From Pedobacter sp. D749 (GTDB lineage Bacteria; Bacteroidota; Bacteroidia; Sphingobacteriales; Sphingobacteriaceae): a stretch of DNA of 64,000 bases. The notes under the pieces were generated by a model. The model worked only from the letters and a program-made list of their open reading frames with translations. It searched no databases and had not been told where the DNA came from. Each line of letters opens with the position of its first letter. The first letter of the stretch is position 1. Of the stretch, positions 1-7,954 are shown in pieces. The stretch is from NCBI RefSeq assembly GCF_019317285.1, contig NZ_CP079218.1, forward strand, positions 3,348,001 through 3,412,000, read 5' to 3'. Made by a program: the position numbers and the translations under genes.

Positions 1-392
1 TAACCACAGAGCAGTTAAACAAAATCCCTTCGGGTTTTAACAATAACATGATCTGGAATATTGCCCATTTAACCGCTGCACAGCAAAACCTGTGTTATGT
101 AAGATCGGGATTAACGGTAACGGTTCCAGAAGAACATTTTTCGCCATTTTTAAGCGGGACAAAACCAGAAAATTTTATTGAGCAGACAGAGATTGATTCC
201 ATTTTTGATACACTCTTGAACAGCATGGATCGTTTAACCACCGATTATTTGAGTGGTATTTTTTTAAAGTTCGATCCTTGGGACAAACGTTATGGTATGA
301 AACTAAATTCGATAGAAGATGCGATAAACTTTATCCCTTTCCACGAGGGGATGCATATCGGTTATATCATGGCATTGAAGAAATTGGTCTAG
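1..392 (+). CDS. DinB-like protein, C-terminal part (5' end outside window)
   Basis: The reading frame is open from base 3, so the gene starts upstream of the window. An internal ATG at 48 is not a convincing start because coding sequence continues before it. The visible 130 residues contain an N-terminal piece ending NMIWNIAHL, a middle reading SGIFLKFDPW, and a C-terminal FHEGMHIGYIMALKKLV. A His near the start (IAHL) and the closing HEGMHIGY match the spacing of metal-binding histidines in the DinB/YfiT four-helix-bundle superfamily, whose members are often thiol-dependent (bacillithiol, mycothiol) transferases or metal-dependent hydrolases. A bacillithiol gene (bshB1) lies elsewhere in the window, so a bacillithiol-linked role is possible but is inference. 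Confidence 0.75.
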   Translation, partial: TTEQLNKIPSGFNNNMIWNIAHLTAAQQNLCYVRSGLTVTVPEEHFSPFLSGTKPENFIEQTEIDSIFDTLLNSMDRLTTDYLSGIFLKFDPWDKRYGMKLNSIEDAINFIPFHEGMHIGYIMALKKLV

Positions 393-402
393 CCCTGAAA
401 AC

Positions 403-741
403 TTAAGCGTATTTTGCCTGTGTCTTTTTAGGGAGTTTAGCCAAAACCATCGCCCTCGAATCTGCCACCCTATTTTTTAGTTCTTTATCGTTCAATACAT
501 CCAAATTTTCGATCTGAATCCATTGCCGCTTTGCCATATGATAGGCCTGCGCAATGCCGTCTCTGGCAGCGAGTTCATCAAATTCATCCGGATTGCATTT
601 GATAGAAAAACGGTTACCCTCATCAATAGCAATAATTACATAGATTTTCTCTTCTATCATAAAACACAAATGTTCCCATTTCATACCTTCTGTAGTGCCG
701 GGTAAACTCAAACAATATTCTCTGAACGATTCGATGTCCAT
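403..741 (-). CDS. MmcQ/YjbR family protein
   Basis: This 112-residue protein has the hallmarks of the YjbR/MmcQ fold: an N-terminal helix ending in SLPGTTEGMKWEHLCFMI, a central strand pair (KIYVIIAIDEGNRFSIKCNP) and a C-terminal segment KRQWIQIENL followed by a basic helix. Members are small cytoplasmic proteins with a CyaY-like, double-wing fold; DNA binding is proposed but the biochemical role is unknown. It converges on the DinB-like gene, with 10 nt between the two stop codons. Its start codon abuts a run of five TTTAGGG heptamers (reported separately), so the region that should hold its ribosome-binding site is a perfect tandem repeat. Confidence 0.85.
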   Translation of the reverse strand: MDIESFREYCLSLPGTTEGMKWEHLCFMIEEKIYVIIAIDEGNRFSIKCNPDEFDELAARDGIAQAYHMAKRQWIQIENLDVLNDKELKNRVADSRAMVLAKLPKKTQAKYA

Positions 742-742
742 A

Positions 743-777
743 TTTAGGGTTTAGGGTTTAGGGTTTAGGGTTTAGGG
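743..777. repeat. Five perfect tandem TTTAGGG heptamers
   Basis: Five uninterrupted copies of TTTAGGG end 1 nt upstream of the YjbR-family start codon on the complementary strand, where they read CCCTAAA. There is no copy-to-copy variation. The array occupies the position of the 5' untranslated region or promoter, so copy-number slippage could change expression. Confidence 0.95.
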
Positions 778-925
778 TAAGACCAAAGCTAAGAACAAAA
801 GATTAAAGCCGGAAGAGAAAAAGTCAGAGGTCGGAGTCCGAAGATTAAAGCTGATTAACTTACCTATCCTTTCTGTGGCTAATTTATCCCAAAATCCAAA
901 AATCATATTAATACTATATCTTATC

Positions 926-933
926 TATATTTG
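926..933 (+). promoter_or_regulatory. TAnnTTTG promoter box for mnmD
   Basis: TATATTTG matches the Bacteroidetes -7 consensus exactly and lies 42 nt upstream of the mnmD ATG. No clear TTTG was found at the -33 position. Confidence 0.5.
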
Positions 934-975
934 CGTCATAATCTTAAAATCCAAGAATCCTTAAAATCCTAGCTC

Positions 976-1641
976 ATGAATATTATTACGCCTACGGCTG
1001 ATGGTTCGAATACACTTTACAACGAAACCATAGGCGAACATTACCATAGTAAACATGGCGCCCTGCAAGAAAGCAAACACGTGTTTATTGATGCCGGATT
1101 AAAATTTGCTTCTACTAATTTAAATGAAGTTTCCATTTTGGAAGTTGGTTTCGGCACCGGACTGAACTTTATTTTAAGTTTCGAATATTGTACAGAAAAT
1201 AGCATTAACCTTAACTATACCAGCATTGAGGCCTTTCCACTTACTACAGATATAATTGAGCAGACTGGTTATGCAGCATATGTTCCTGAAGAAATATGGA
1301 CCGATTTTATTTCAAATTATCCGGAAGCATTAAAAGCACCCAAGAAATTAACTTCGCTTTGCTCGTTAGAAATTCCGCATACTACATTGGCCGAATACAG
1401 CAGTGATCAAAAATTTGACCTGATTTATTATGATGCATTTTCCGTGCAGCACCAACCCGAAATGTGGAGCGATGAAATTATTGCACATGCCTGCCATTTC
1501 TTAAAACCTGGCGGAACTTTTGTTACCTACGCCATTACCGGAAAACTAAAAAGAGCCGTTAAAGCCTGCGGATTTACCATCGAAAAATTACCTGGCGCCC
1601 CTGGTAAAAGGGAAATGCTAAGAGCAATTAAAGGGATGTAA
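976..1641 (+). CDS. mnmD: Stand-alone tRNA 5-methylaminomethyl-2-thiouridine methyltransferase (MnmD)
   Basis: This 221-residue protein carries the SAM-binding motif EVGFGTGLN (residues 56-64), the MnmD-type catalytic-region motif YYDAFSVQHQPEMW around residue 150, and a C-terminal RAVKACGF...PGAPGKREML segment typical of the family. MnmD uses S-adenosylmethionine to convert 5-aminomethyl-2-thiouridine to 5-methylaminomethyl-2-thiouridine at wobble position 34 of tRNAs. In Enterobacteria this domain is fused to the MnmC FAD-dependent oxidase; here it is the short single-domain form usual in Bacteroidetes. The gene is monocistronic, with a TAnnTTTG box upstream and repeat-rich sequence downstream. 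Confidence 0.92.
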   Translation: MNIITPTADGSNTLYNETIGEHYHSKHGALQESKHVFIDAGLKFASTNLNEVSILEVGFGTGLNFILSFEYCTENSINLNYTSIEAFPLTTDIIEQTGYAAYVPEEIWTDFISNYPEALKAPKKLTSLCSLEIPHTTLAEYSSDQKFDLIYYDAFSVQHQPEMWSDEIIAHACHFLKPGGTFVTYAITGKLKRAVKACGFTIEKLPGAPGKREMLRAIKGM

Positions 1642-1939
1642 AGGATGGAAAATGTAAGATGGATGATGTAAGATGGAGCAAGTCCGAGGTCAGAAAGTCC
1701 GAAGATGGCATTGCACAAGAATAGTCCTCAACTTTATGCTCTCTGCTCCTTCCTCTTTGTATCTTCATGCCTTTGTGGTAAAACAATGCACAAGAGGAAC
1801 AGCCACCGAACTCCGTGTCCTCTGCGCCTTTCTCTTTGCGTACTTTGTGGTTAACCTACGATATCATTTGAACATAATTTCATCTCCTGCAAAAACCACA
1901 ACATCCTGATTTTGTTAAAATATCATTAACTTTCATATC
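1642..1939. other. Gene-free, repeat-rich interval
   Basis: No credible gene was found. Bases 1650-1705 carry short degenerate direct repeats (GTAAGATGGA; GTCCGAGGTC and AGTCCGAAGAT), related to the text at about 824-846. Bases 1738-1784 and 1805-1855 are two degenerate copies of a phrase of the type CTCTGC...CTTTGTGGTTAA, a dispersed intergenic sequence familiar from Bacteroidetes genomes. An open frame at 1673-1909 is made of these repeats and has no protein-like character. Confidence 0.6.
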
Positions 1940-2887
1940 ATGGAAAAAAGAACCTTAGGAAAAACCGATTTAAATATTGCGCCAATAGCATTTGGAGGAA
2001 ATGTTTTTGGCTGGACGATTGATGAAAAAAAATCGTTTGAAATATTAGACCAATTTATAGAAAGTGGTTTCAATTTTATAGATACGGCCGATGTGTACTC
2101 GCGCTGGGTACCTGGAAATAATGGTGGCGAATCGGAAACGATTATTGGTAAATGGCTTAAAAACCAGCACAAACGTCATGATATTATTATTGCAACCAAG
2201 GTAGGCTCAGATATGGGCCAGGGTAAATCACTAAAAAAAGATTATATCATCAATGAAGTTGAACATTCTTTATCGCGCCTGCAAACCGATTATATCGATC
2301 TTTACTTCTCTCATTTTGATGACGAAAGCACGCCCGTTGAAGAAACATTGAGCGCCTACGAAACTTTAATTAAAGCAGGCAAAGTCCGCTGGATCGGGGC
2401 TTCAAATTTTTCTGCCGACCGCTTAAAAGAGTCATTACTTTATTCAACTGAACATAGCTTACCGCGTTACGAAGTTTACCAACCAGGATACAATCTTTAT
2501 GATAGAGAAAACTTTGAGCAGGAACACGAAAAAATCTGCCTGGATTATGGTTTGGGGGTAGTGACCTATTATTCGTTGGCCAGTGGTTTCTTAACCGGAA
2601 AATACCGCAGTGAAAACGATTTGAATAAAAGCCAGCGCGGTGGTGGTATTAAAAAATTCCTGAACGAACGGGGCTTTAAAATTTTAAATGCGCTGGATCA
2701 GGTTGCTGAAAAGCACGGTGTTGAGCCAGCTTCTGTAGCCCTCGCCTGGTTAATTTATCATCCATCAATTACGGCCCCAATTGCAAGTGTTACCGACTTA
2801 AGCCAGTTAAAATCGTTCACTGAAGCCGCAAATCTAAAATTATCACCAGAAGACATTTCCCTTTTAGATAAAGCGAGTATCTATTAA
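1940..2887 (+). CDS. Aldo/keto reductase
   Basis: This 315-residue (alpha/beta)8-barrel oxidoreductase begins MEKRTLGKTDLNIAPIAFGG. The catalytic tetrad is visible: Asp48 and Tyr53 in FIDTADVYS, Lys87 in IATKVG, and His125 in LYFSHFDD. The late segments APIASVTDLSQL (around 280-300) give the usual NADPH-phosphate-binding region. Length and motifs fit the YajO/IolS-like subgroup, which reduces aldehydes or sugars with NADPH in the cytosol. The substrate cannot be told from sequence. The gene stands alone and is followed directly by a strong hairpin terminator. Confidence 0.93.
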   Translation: MEKRTLGKTDLNIAPIAFGGNVFGWTIDEKKSFEILDQFIESGFNFIDTADVYSRWVPGNNGGESETIIGKWLKNQHKRHDIIIATKVGSDMGQGKSLKKDYIINEVEHSLSRLQTDYIDLYFSHFDDESTPVEETLSAYETLIKAGKVRWIGASNFSADRLKESLLYSTEHSLPRYEVYQPGYNLYDRENFEQEHEKICLDYGLGVVTYYSLASGFLTGKYRSENDLNKSQRGGGIKKFLNERGFKILNALDQVAEKHGVEPASVALAWLIYHPSITAPIASVTDLSQLKSFTEAANLKLSPEDISLLDKASIY

Positions 2888-2908
2888 AAAATAATCTCTT
2901 ATATTTAA

Positions 2909-2945
2909 ATGCCCGATTGATGAAACAATTAATCGGGCATTTTGT
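2909..2945 (+). terminator. Hairpin terminator after the aldo/keto reductase
   Basis: A perfect 10-bp inverted repeat ATGCCCGATT (2909-2918) and AATCGGGCAT (2931-2940) with a 12-nt loop is followed by a short T-rich tail. It separates the reductase from the AI-2E operon. Confidence 0.8.
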
Positions 2946-2967
2946 ATTAAACAGGATTTAAAATTAT

Positions 2968-4077
2968 ATGAAAGACAAACTATCGTTCCTACCCAAGCTT
3001 GCTCTGGTTCTTTTCTGTTTAATCAGTTTAACATACATTGCCATTTTAGGCCATTCTTTGTTGGCTCCCCTACTTTTCTCTTTTTTAATGGCCATCTTAT
3101 TATTACCTGTTGGCAATTTTTTAGAACGCAGATTAAAATTCAAAAGGAGTTTATCAACCCTGGTTTCAGTAATTTTGATGATTGCTGTAATTGGTGGCAT
3201 TATTTATTTCTTTGGCAATCAATTAAGCGATTTATGGGCAGATTGGCCTTTACTTAAAGAGAAAGCGAATGTTTCTTATCACGAACTTCAAAAATGGATT
3301 TCACACACGTTCGGCATAAATTCTCAGAAACAACTCGATTATTTAAATGATAGCACAGAGAAAGCTTTGGCTACCAGTGCAGCAATTGTAGCCACTACCT
3401 TATCCACGCTATCTTCTACCCTGTTATTTTTAGGTTTCACACTACTGTTCACTTTCTTTATTTTAAACTACCGGAGAGTTTTATTTACTTTTTTAACTTC
3501 GGTTTTTAGTGAAGAACACAAAGAAAAAGTTACAGAAATTGTAAGTCAGATTCAGTACATCATTAAAAAATACATCATAGGTTTATTCTTACAGATGCTT
3601 ATTGTTACGGTATTAATGATTACTGTTCTAAGTTTATTAGGTGTTAAATATGCAGTTCTTTTGGGTCTGGTAGCTGGTATTTTTAATGTAGTTCCTTATT
3701 TGGGAATATTCTTTGCCTTGTTAGTAAGCTGCCTGATTACTTTTGCAACCGCTGGTGCAGGTAAAGTGCTGCTGGTTTTAATTGCCTATGTTGGTATACA
3801 TGCTATTGATGGAAATATACTGATGCCATTAGTGGTAGGCTCGAAAGTGAAAATAAATGCATTATTTGCCTTTATTGGAATTGTAGTAGGTGAGATGATT
3901 TGGGGCATTTCAGGCATGTTTTTATGTATTCCTTACCTGGCCATGTTAAAAATAATCTTCGACAGAGTAGATACCTTAAAACCCTGGGGCATTTTAATGG
4001 GAGAAGAACATAAGCCTGATAAAAAGAAGCGTGTTTACCGGATTACAAAAAAGATTAAATTAGAAGAAAAAGATTAA
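2968..4077 (+). CDS. AI-2E family transporter (PerM-like)
   Basis: This 369-residue polytopic membrane protein has two hydrophobic segments in residues 10-50, one around 65-85, a soluble stretch (about 90-135), and further helices from about 145 to 340. The C-terminal region carries the family-typical PYLGIFFALLVSC and IDGNILMPLVVGSKVKINAL motifs. The AI-2E/PerM family includes the E. coli TqsA exporter and Na+/H+ antiporter relatives, so the exact substrate is open. The C-terminus is highly basic and cytoplasmic. It heads a run of four same-strand genes spaced 1, 17 and 20 nt apart, suggesting an operon that ends with mazG. Confidence 0.9.
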   Translation: MKDKLSFLPKLALVLFCLISLTYIAILGHSLLAPLLFSFLMAILLLPVGNFLERRLKFKRSLSTLVSVILMIAVIGGIIYFFGNQLSDLWADWPLLKEKANVSYHELQKWISHTFGINSQKQLDYLNDSTEKALATSAAIVATTLSTLSSTLLFLGFTLLFTFFILNYRRVLFTFLTSVFSEEHKEKVTEIVSQIQYIIKKYIIGLFLQMLIVTVLMITVLSLLGVKYAVLLGLVAGIFNVVPYLGIFFALLVSCLITFATAGAGKVLLVLIAYVGIHAIDGNILMPLVVGSKVKINALFAFIGIVVGEMIWGISGMFLCIPYLAMLKIIFDRVDTLKPWGILMGEEHKPDKKKRVYRITKKIKLEEKD

Positions 4078-4078
4078 A

Positions 4079-4375
4079 ATGGCCGAAAACAGATCGCCTC
4101 ATATATTAAGCACTTCTGCCAATCTTTTGGGTATTTGCTTTATTGTGCTTACTTCTTTAAAAAAACTAGCACTTACCGATGGCTCTTTAATTGACGAATT
4201 TGCTGTAGCTGCCGTAATGTTTTTTATGACCAGTTGCATCTTATCTTTCATCTCGATGAGGAGAAAAGAAACGGCAAGTCAGCGACTGGAAAAAGCTGCT
4301 GATCTCATCTTTTTATCCGGTTTATTGGTATTGTTTCTTGCTACAATTTTAATTGCCTTTAATTTGATCAAGTAA
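4079..4375 (+). CDS. Small membrane protein, function unknown
   Basis: This 98-residue protein has three predicted transmembrane helices (about residues 10-27, 40-60 and 75-97), with a charged loop between helices two and three (MRRKETASQRLEKA). I do not recognise a named family. It starts 1 nt after the stop codon of the AI-2E transporter gene, so translational coupling is likely. It is short but well placed, with no overlapping alternative. Confidence 0.7.
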   Translation: MAENRSPHILSTSANLLGICFIVLTSLKKLALTDGSLIDEFAVAAVMFFMTSCILSFISMRRKETASQRLEKAADLIFLSGLLVLFLATILIAFNLIK

Positions 4376-4392
4376 ATTAAAAATTATAATAA

Positions 4393-4842
4393 ATGAAACC
4401 TTTATTTGTATTACTTGTCGTGTATATTGCCCTATTAGCCTTTGGTGGTCATACTACATTTGATAAAGGAAATATTTTTGCAGGCAATATTGCCATGGGT
4501 GTGATGTTACTTTTTACCGCTATCGGGCATTTTAAGTTTAAAACCAGTATGGCTGCCATGATCCCCCTGTTTATTCCTAAAAAAGTAGAAATTGTACTTT
4601 TAACAGGTGTGCTGGAAATCTTATTTGCCATTGGTCTGGCGATTGAAAGCACGAGATATTTTACCGGGATAGCCCTGATTATTTTTTACATTGCTATTTT
4701 ACCTGCAAATATTTACGCGGCCAAACACCGCATCAATTACGAAGATTTGCATAAACCAGGGCCGGGACTAAAATATTTATGGTTCAGAATACCCTTTCAG
4801 CTTTTCTTAATCGCCTGGGTTTGGTACTTTAGCGTTCGATAA
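4393..4842 (+). CDS. DoxX-like membrane protein
   Basis: This 149-residue protein has four predicted transmembrane helices. The pattern GVMLLFTAIGHF (helix 2), VEIVLLTGVLEILFAIGL (helix 3) and the GIALIIFYIAILPANIYAA helix resembles DoxX/DoxD-like integral membrane proteins. These are linked in some bacteria to redox or thiosulfate metabolism, but most members are uncharacterised. The C-terminal tail KPGPGLKYLWFRIPFQLFLIAWVWYF ends in another hydrophobic stretch. It lies third in the AI-2E to mazG run. Confidence 0.75.
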   Translation: MKPLFVLLVVYIALLAFGGHTTFDKGNIFAGNIAMGVMLLFTAIGHFKFKTSMAAMIPLFIPKKVEIVLLTGVLEILFAIGLAIESTRYFTGIALIIFYIAILPANIYAAKHRINYEDLHKPGPGLKYLWFRIPFQLFLIAWVWYFSVR

Positions 4843-4862
4843 ACATAGTTCAACCATAAAAC

Positions 4863-5669
4863 ATGCCTAATAATCCAATTCCGGCAAGCGCCAATAATCC
4901 AGCTGATGCCTTTATACGTTTACTCACGGTTTTAGATACATTGCGTACACAATGCCCTTGGGATAAAAAACAGACCATGGAAACATTACGCCATTTAACC
5001 ATAGAGGAAACTTATGAATTAAGCGATGCCATTTTAGAGGGCGATTTAGACGAAATTAAAAAGGAACTTGGTGATGTGATGATGCACCTTGTTTTCTATT
5101 CGAGAATTGCTTCAGAAACCAACGATTTTAACATTACCGATGTTTTAAACGGAGTCTGCGATAAACTGGTAAACCGGCACCCGCATATTTATGGCGATGT
5201 TGAAGTGCAGAACGAAGAAGATGTAAAACGCAATTGGGAACAGATAAAACTGAAAGAAGGCAATAAATCGGTGCTTGCTGGTGTTCCATCTTCATTACCA
5301 GCTTTGGTTAAAGCTGCCCGTATCCAGGAAAAAGCCCGTGGCGTAGGTTTTGATTGGGAAGATAAAAACCAGGTGTGGGAAAAAGTTGAGGAAGAGCTGC
5401 AGGAATTTAAAACTGAATTTAATGTTGCGGATAACACGGCCATTGACATCGAAAAAGCAGAATCAGAATTTGGCGATGTACTTTTCTCACTGATCAACTA
5501 TGCGCGTTTCATCAATATCAATCCTGAAAATGCCTTAGAAAAAACCAATAAAAAATTTATCAAACGCTTTCAGTACCTCGAAATCAAAGCAAAAGAAAAC
5601 GGAAAAGCCCTGGCTGATATGACGCTTACCGAAATGGATGTATATTGGAACGAAGCAAAGAAATTATAG
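4863..5669 (+). CDS. mazG: Nucleoside triphosphate pyrophosphohydrolase MazG
   Basis: This 268-residue protein contains two tandem MazG domains. The first has the metal-binding helix pair EETYELSDAI and ELGDVMMHLVF, and the second has EEELQEF and EFGDVLFSLINYARF. The linker contains LPALVKAARIQEKARGVGFDW, a strong family signature. MazG hydrolyses NTPs and dNTPs to NMP and pyrophosphate. It cleans the nucleotide pool and, in E. coli, modulates (p)ppGpp and the response to starvation. It is the last gene of the AI-2E operon and is followed by an inverted repeat. Confidence 0.95.
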   Translation: MPNNPIPASANNPADAFIRLLTVLDTLRTQCPWDKKQTMETLRHLTIEETYELSDAILEGDLDEIKKELGDVMMHLVFYSRIASETNDFNITDVLNGVCDKLVNRHPHIYGDVEVQNEEDVKRNWEQIKLKEGNKSVLAGVPSSLPALVKAARIQEKARGVGFDWEDKNQVWEKVEEELQEFKTEFNVADNTAIDIEKAESEFGDVLFSLINYARFININPENALEKTNKKFIKRFQYLEIKAKENGKALADMTLTEMDVYWNEAKKL

Positions 5670-5687
5670 CTAAAAGGAGTATAATCA

Positions 5688-5739
5688 CAAAATTCATATT
5701 AATTCTGCGAATGGAATCGCAAATTTTATATGAATTTTG
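5688..5739. terminator. Inverted repeat between convergent mazG and YchJ-like genes
   Basis: Perfect 12-bp arms CAAAATTCATAT (5688-5699) and ATATGAATTTTG (5728-5739) flank a smaller GCGA...TCGC hairpin. Lying between convergent genes, it probably terminates in both directions, although T-runs are short. Confidence 0.6.
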
Positions 5740-5750
5740 CGATTTCAACC

Positions 5751-6134
5751 TTAGCCAAAAAATTCCCCGTCCACATAATACCATCGCCCATCTTCTAATT
5801 TGAAGTTTGATTTTTCATGCAATATTTCAGTTTGGAATTTCTTATTCAGATAATGGGCTTTAAACTCTACAACATCAAAATCTGAAAAAACAATTTCGAG
5901 TTTTAGCCATTTGGTCTTTTTCGAACTGTTTAAGTATGCGCTTTTCGAATGTCCTTTTCTTTTACTACTATGCGTAGTTTCATAAAGATAATCCGCATCA
6001 GCCACTACAAAAGCCGAATATCTGGAACGCATTAAGGCTTCTGCAGTTGGTGCTGTTTTCGTTTTTAAATGATAAGGCTGGCAACAGTGCCCGAAGTTTA
6101 TTCCACTTCCACAAGGACAGTTTATTAAATTCAT
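5751..6134 (-). CDS. YchJ/UPF0225 family SEC-C motif protein
   Basis: This 127-residue protein begins with the zinc-binding SEC-C motif: CPCGSG then HCCQPYH within the first 20 residues. It continues with the YchJ core AEALMRSRYSAFVVADADYLYETTH and a C-terminal half rich in strands ending DGRWYYVDGE. The core has an NTF2-like fold; no enzyme activity is established. It is convergent with mazG and divergent from truA, and appears to be a single-gene unit. Confidence 0.88.
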   Translation of the reverse strand: MNLINCPCGSGINFGHCCQPYHLKTKTAPTAEALMRSRYSAFVVADADYLYETTHSSKRKGHSKSAYLNSSKKTKWLKLEIVFSDFDVVEFKAHYLNKKFQTEILHEKSNFKLEDGRWYYVDGEFFG

Positions 6135-6208
6135 GATTAAAATTTACCGCACAAAAGTATGATTTAATATTCCTGCTGTTAAAATTTCCGTAAAATTGCA
6201 GTAGAATA

Positions 6209-7009
6209 ATGAGGTATTTCTTTCATATAGCCTATCAAGGCCAGTATTTTAGTGGGTGGCAAAAACAACCCGGGGTTAAAAGTGTTCAGGAAGTTATTGA
6301 ACAAACCCTATCGAAGATTTTAAAATCGCCCATTGCCATTAACGGCTGTGGGCGGACTGATGCGCATGTACATGCCAGTCAGTTTTTCTTCCATGCTGAT
6401 ATTGAAAAAGAGATTGATTTCGATCTGCTTTACATCCTGAATAAAGCTTTACCTTATAATATCGCCGTATTCGACATTATTAAAATGGAAGGTAAACCGC
6501 ATGCCCGGTTTGATGCCGTGCAGCGGAAATATGATTATTTTATCCATACCTATAAAGATCCTTTTTTAAGCACCCAAAGTTCCTTTTATCAATTAAATAA
6601 TTTAGATTTTGATAAAATGAAAGCTGTGGTAAAATTATTACCGCTATACAAAGATTACAGGGCTTTCTGTACGCATCCTGATAAATACGAACATACGATA
6701 TGCAATGTAATGGAAGCAGATTTATTTGTAAACCCAAAGGGCGACAGACTAAGATTCCACATTGCCAGTAACCGTTTTTTGGGTAAAATGATTCGCATCA
6801 TTGTAGGTAAAATGTTAATGGTAGGTAAAGGAGAACTTAGTTTTGACGAATTTGAAAGCGAACTGATTACCCTGCAACCTTCAAAATTATCATTGCCCGC
6901 TCACCCAACAGGCTTATACCTTTCAAAAGTCACTTATCCGTATTTAAACCTCGAACCACGGACTGAATTTATTCATAGTACACAAGGTATAGACTGGATT
7001 TCAATTTAA
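6209..7009 (+). CDS. truA: tRNA pseudouridine(38-40) synthase TruA
   Basis: This 266-residue protein contains the invariant GRTDAHVHA motif with catalytic Asp51, the ARFDAVQRKYDYFI strand and the C-terminal RFLGKMIRIIVG motif. TruA isomerises uridines at positions 38, 39 and 40 in the anticodon arm of tRNAs in the cytosol and acts as a dimer. Length and motif order are those of the family. It is followed closely by two small lipoprotein genes. Confidence 0.96.
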   Translation: MRYFFHIAYQGQYFSGWQKQPGVKSVQEVIEQTLSKILKSPIAINGCGRTDAHVHASQFFFHADIEKEIDFDLLYILNKALPYNIAVFDIIKMEGKPHARFDAVQRKYDYFIHTYKDPFLSTQSSFYQLNNLDFDKMKAVVKLLPLYKDYRAFCTHPDKYEHTICNVMEADLFVNPKGDRLRFHIASNRFLGKMIRIIVGKMLMVGKGELSFDEFESELITLQPSKLSLPAHPTGLYLSKVTYPYLNLEPRTEFIHSTQGIDWISI

Positions 7010-7045
7010 GTGTAGCGTTTTTATTTGGAACTCCGTTTAAGGGGT

Positions 7046-7486
7046 ATGAAAGCCCAAATCTGTATTTTCCTTTTTGCCCTGATCCTATCTTTAGGATGTA
7101 AAAAACCTACAACTGTGGATGTTCTATTGGACGGCAACTATACAGGTGTATTGGTCATTACCAATAGTGTAAAGTCTGTGCCGGTAACCCGCCCGATTTC
7201 AGTTTCGTTAAAAGATGGAAAATTTAACATTGTGCCAAGTGCTGACCTAAAACCATCGGGAGGCAAGGGAACGTATACTTTTAAAAATGGGATTGGTTAT
7301 TTTACCGATGAGGACATTTGGACAGCAGATTTCGATTGGAATATGATTTTAAACGGCGAATACAATATCAGAAGCAGCGGAGTAGATTTAACCCTTAGAA
7401 AAAGATTCAATGCAAAAACAGATTTTTCTCCGGCCACCTCTTACGCTACCATAGATTATGAATACATTTTAAAAAGAACTAATTAA
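7046..7486 (+). CDS. Small lipoprotein, function unknown
   Basis: The ATG at 7046 is preferred over an in-frame TTG at 7025. It follows a purine-rich AAGGGG and gives a clean type II signal peptide: basic start, hydrophobic core, then LSLGCKK with the lipidated Cys near residue 18. The mature part of about 128 residues is strand-rich (NYTGVLVITNSVKSVPVTRPISVSLKDG) and contains no motif I recognise. It probably sits in the envelope. It forms a pair with the next lipoprotein, 10 nt downstream. Confidence 0.75.
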   Translation: MKAQICIFLFALILSLGCKKPTTVDVLLDGNYTGVLVITNSVKSVPVTRPISVSLKDGKFNIVPSADLKPSGGKGTYTFKNGIGYFTDEDIWTADFDWNMILNGEYNIRSSGVDLTLRKRFNAKTDFSPATSYATIDYEYILKRTN

Positions 7487-7496
7487 CCCCATATAA

Positions 7497-7901
7497 ATGA
7501 AAAATTTAATATTCTTATTTATCGCCCTATCTATTTTTGCTTTTGGATGTAAGAAAAAATCTGAAACAAAAACGACTAATTATGATTTTGAAATCAATAC
7601 GTCAAAATCAATTGGTGCATCTACATTAGCATTAAAATCGATTAGTGATAACCGTTGCCCAATAAATGCTGATTGCGTTAGCGCCGGAAGTGCAACAGCA
7701 CATTTCAAATTAACAGGCAATGATGTTGATCAGGAAATTACTTTATGCAACGGTGGAGAATGTGGCACATTAGAAAGTGTAGCAAACATTAAAATTAACG
7801 GCATAAATTATTCACTCAAATTAATCGACATCACACCATATCCTCAGCTTCAGAAAAGTAATATTACAAAAACTGTAAAAGTTGAGTTGACAAGAGCTTA
7901 A
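7497..7901 (+). CDS. Small lipoprotein with a paired-cysteine core
   Basis: The protein is 134 residues. The signal peptide ends in FAFGCKKK, giving a lipidated Cys near residue 18. The mature domain contains RCPINADCVSAGSATAHF and a later CNGGEC, so four cysteines could form two disulfides outside the cytoplasm. The pattern RCP...C...G.A recurs in small Bacteroidetes lipoproteins of unknown function. It follows the previous lipoprotein gene by 10 nt and is convergent with the permease gene downstream. Confidence 0.75.
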   Translation: MKNLIFLFIALSIFAFGCKKKSETKTTNYDFEINTSKSIGASTLALKSISDNRCPINADCVSAGSATAHFKLTGNDVDQEITLCNGGECGTLESVANIKINGINYSLKLIDITPYPQLQKSNITKTVKVELTRA

Positions 7902-7954
7902 GTTTAGGTTTGCTTGGGCATCGGGAAATGATCTGTCCGGTGCTCCAAGTTTTT

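Noticed and set aside
743..777. TTTAGGG array as a CRISPR or true telomere
   Set aside because: Units are contiguous with no spacers, the unit is 7 bp, and the array is internal to the chromosome-like sequence, so it is a simple tandem repeat.
1673..1909. 78-codon open frame
   Set aside because: It is made of two degenerate intergenic repeat copies and lacks protein-like composition or a leader.
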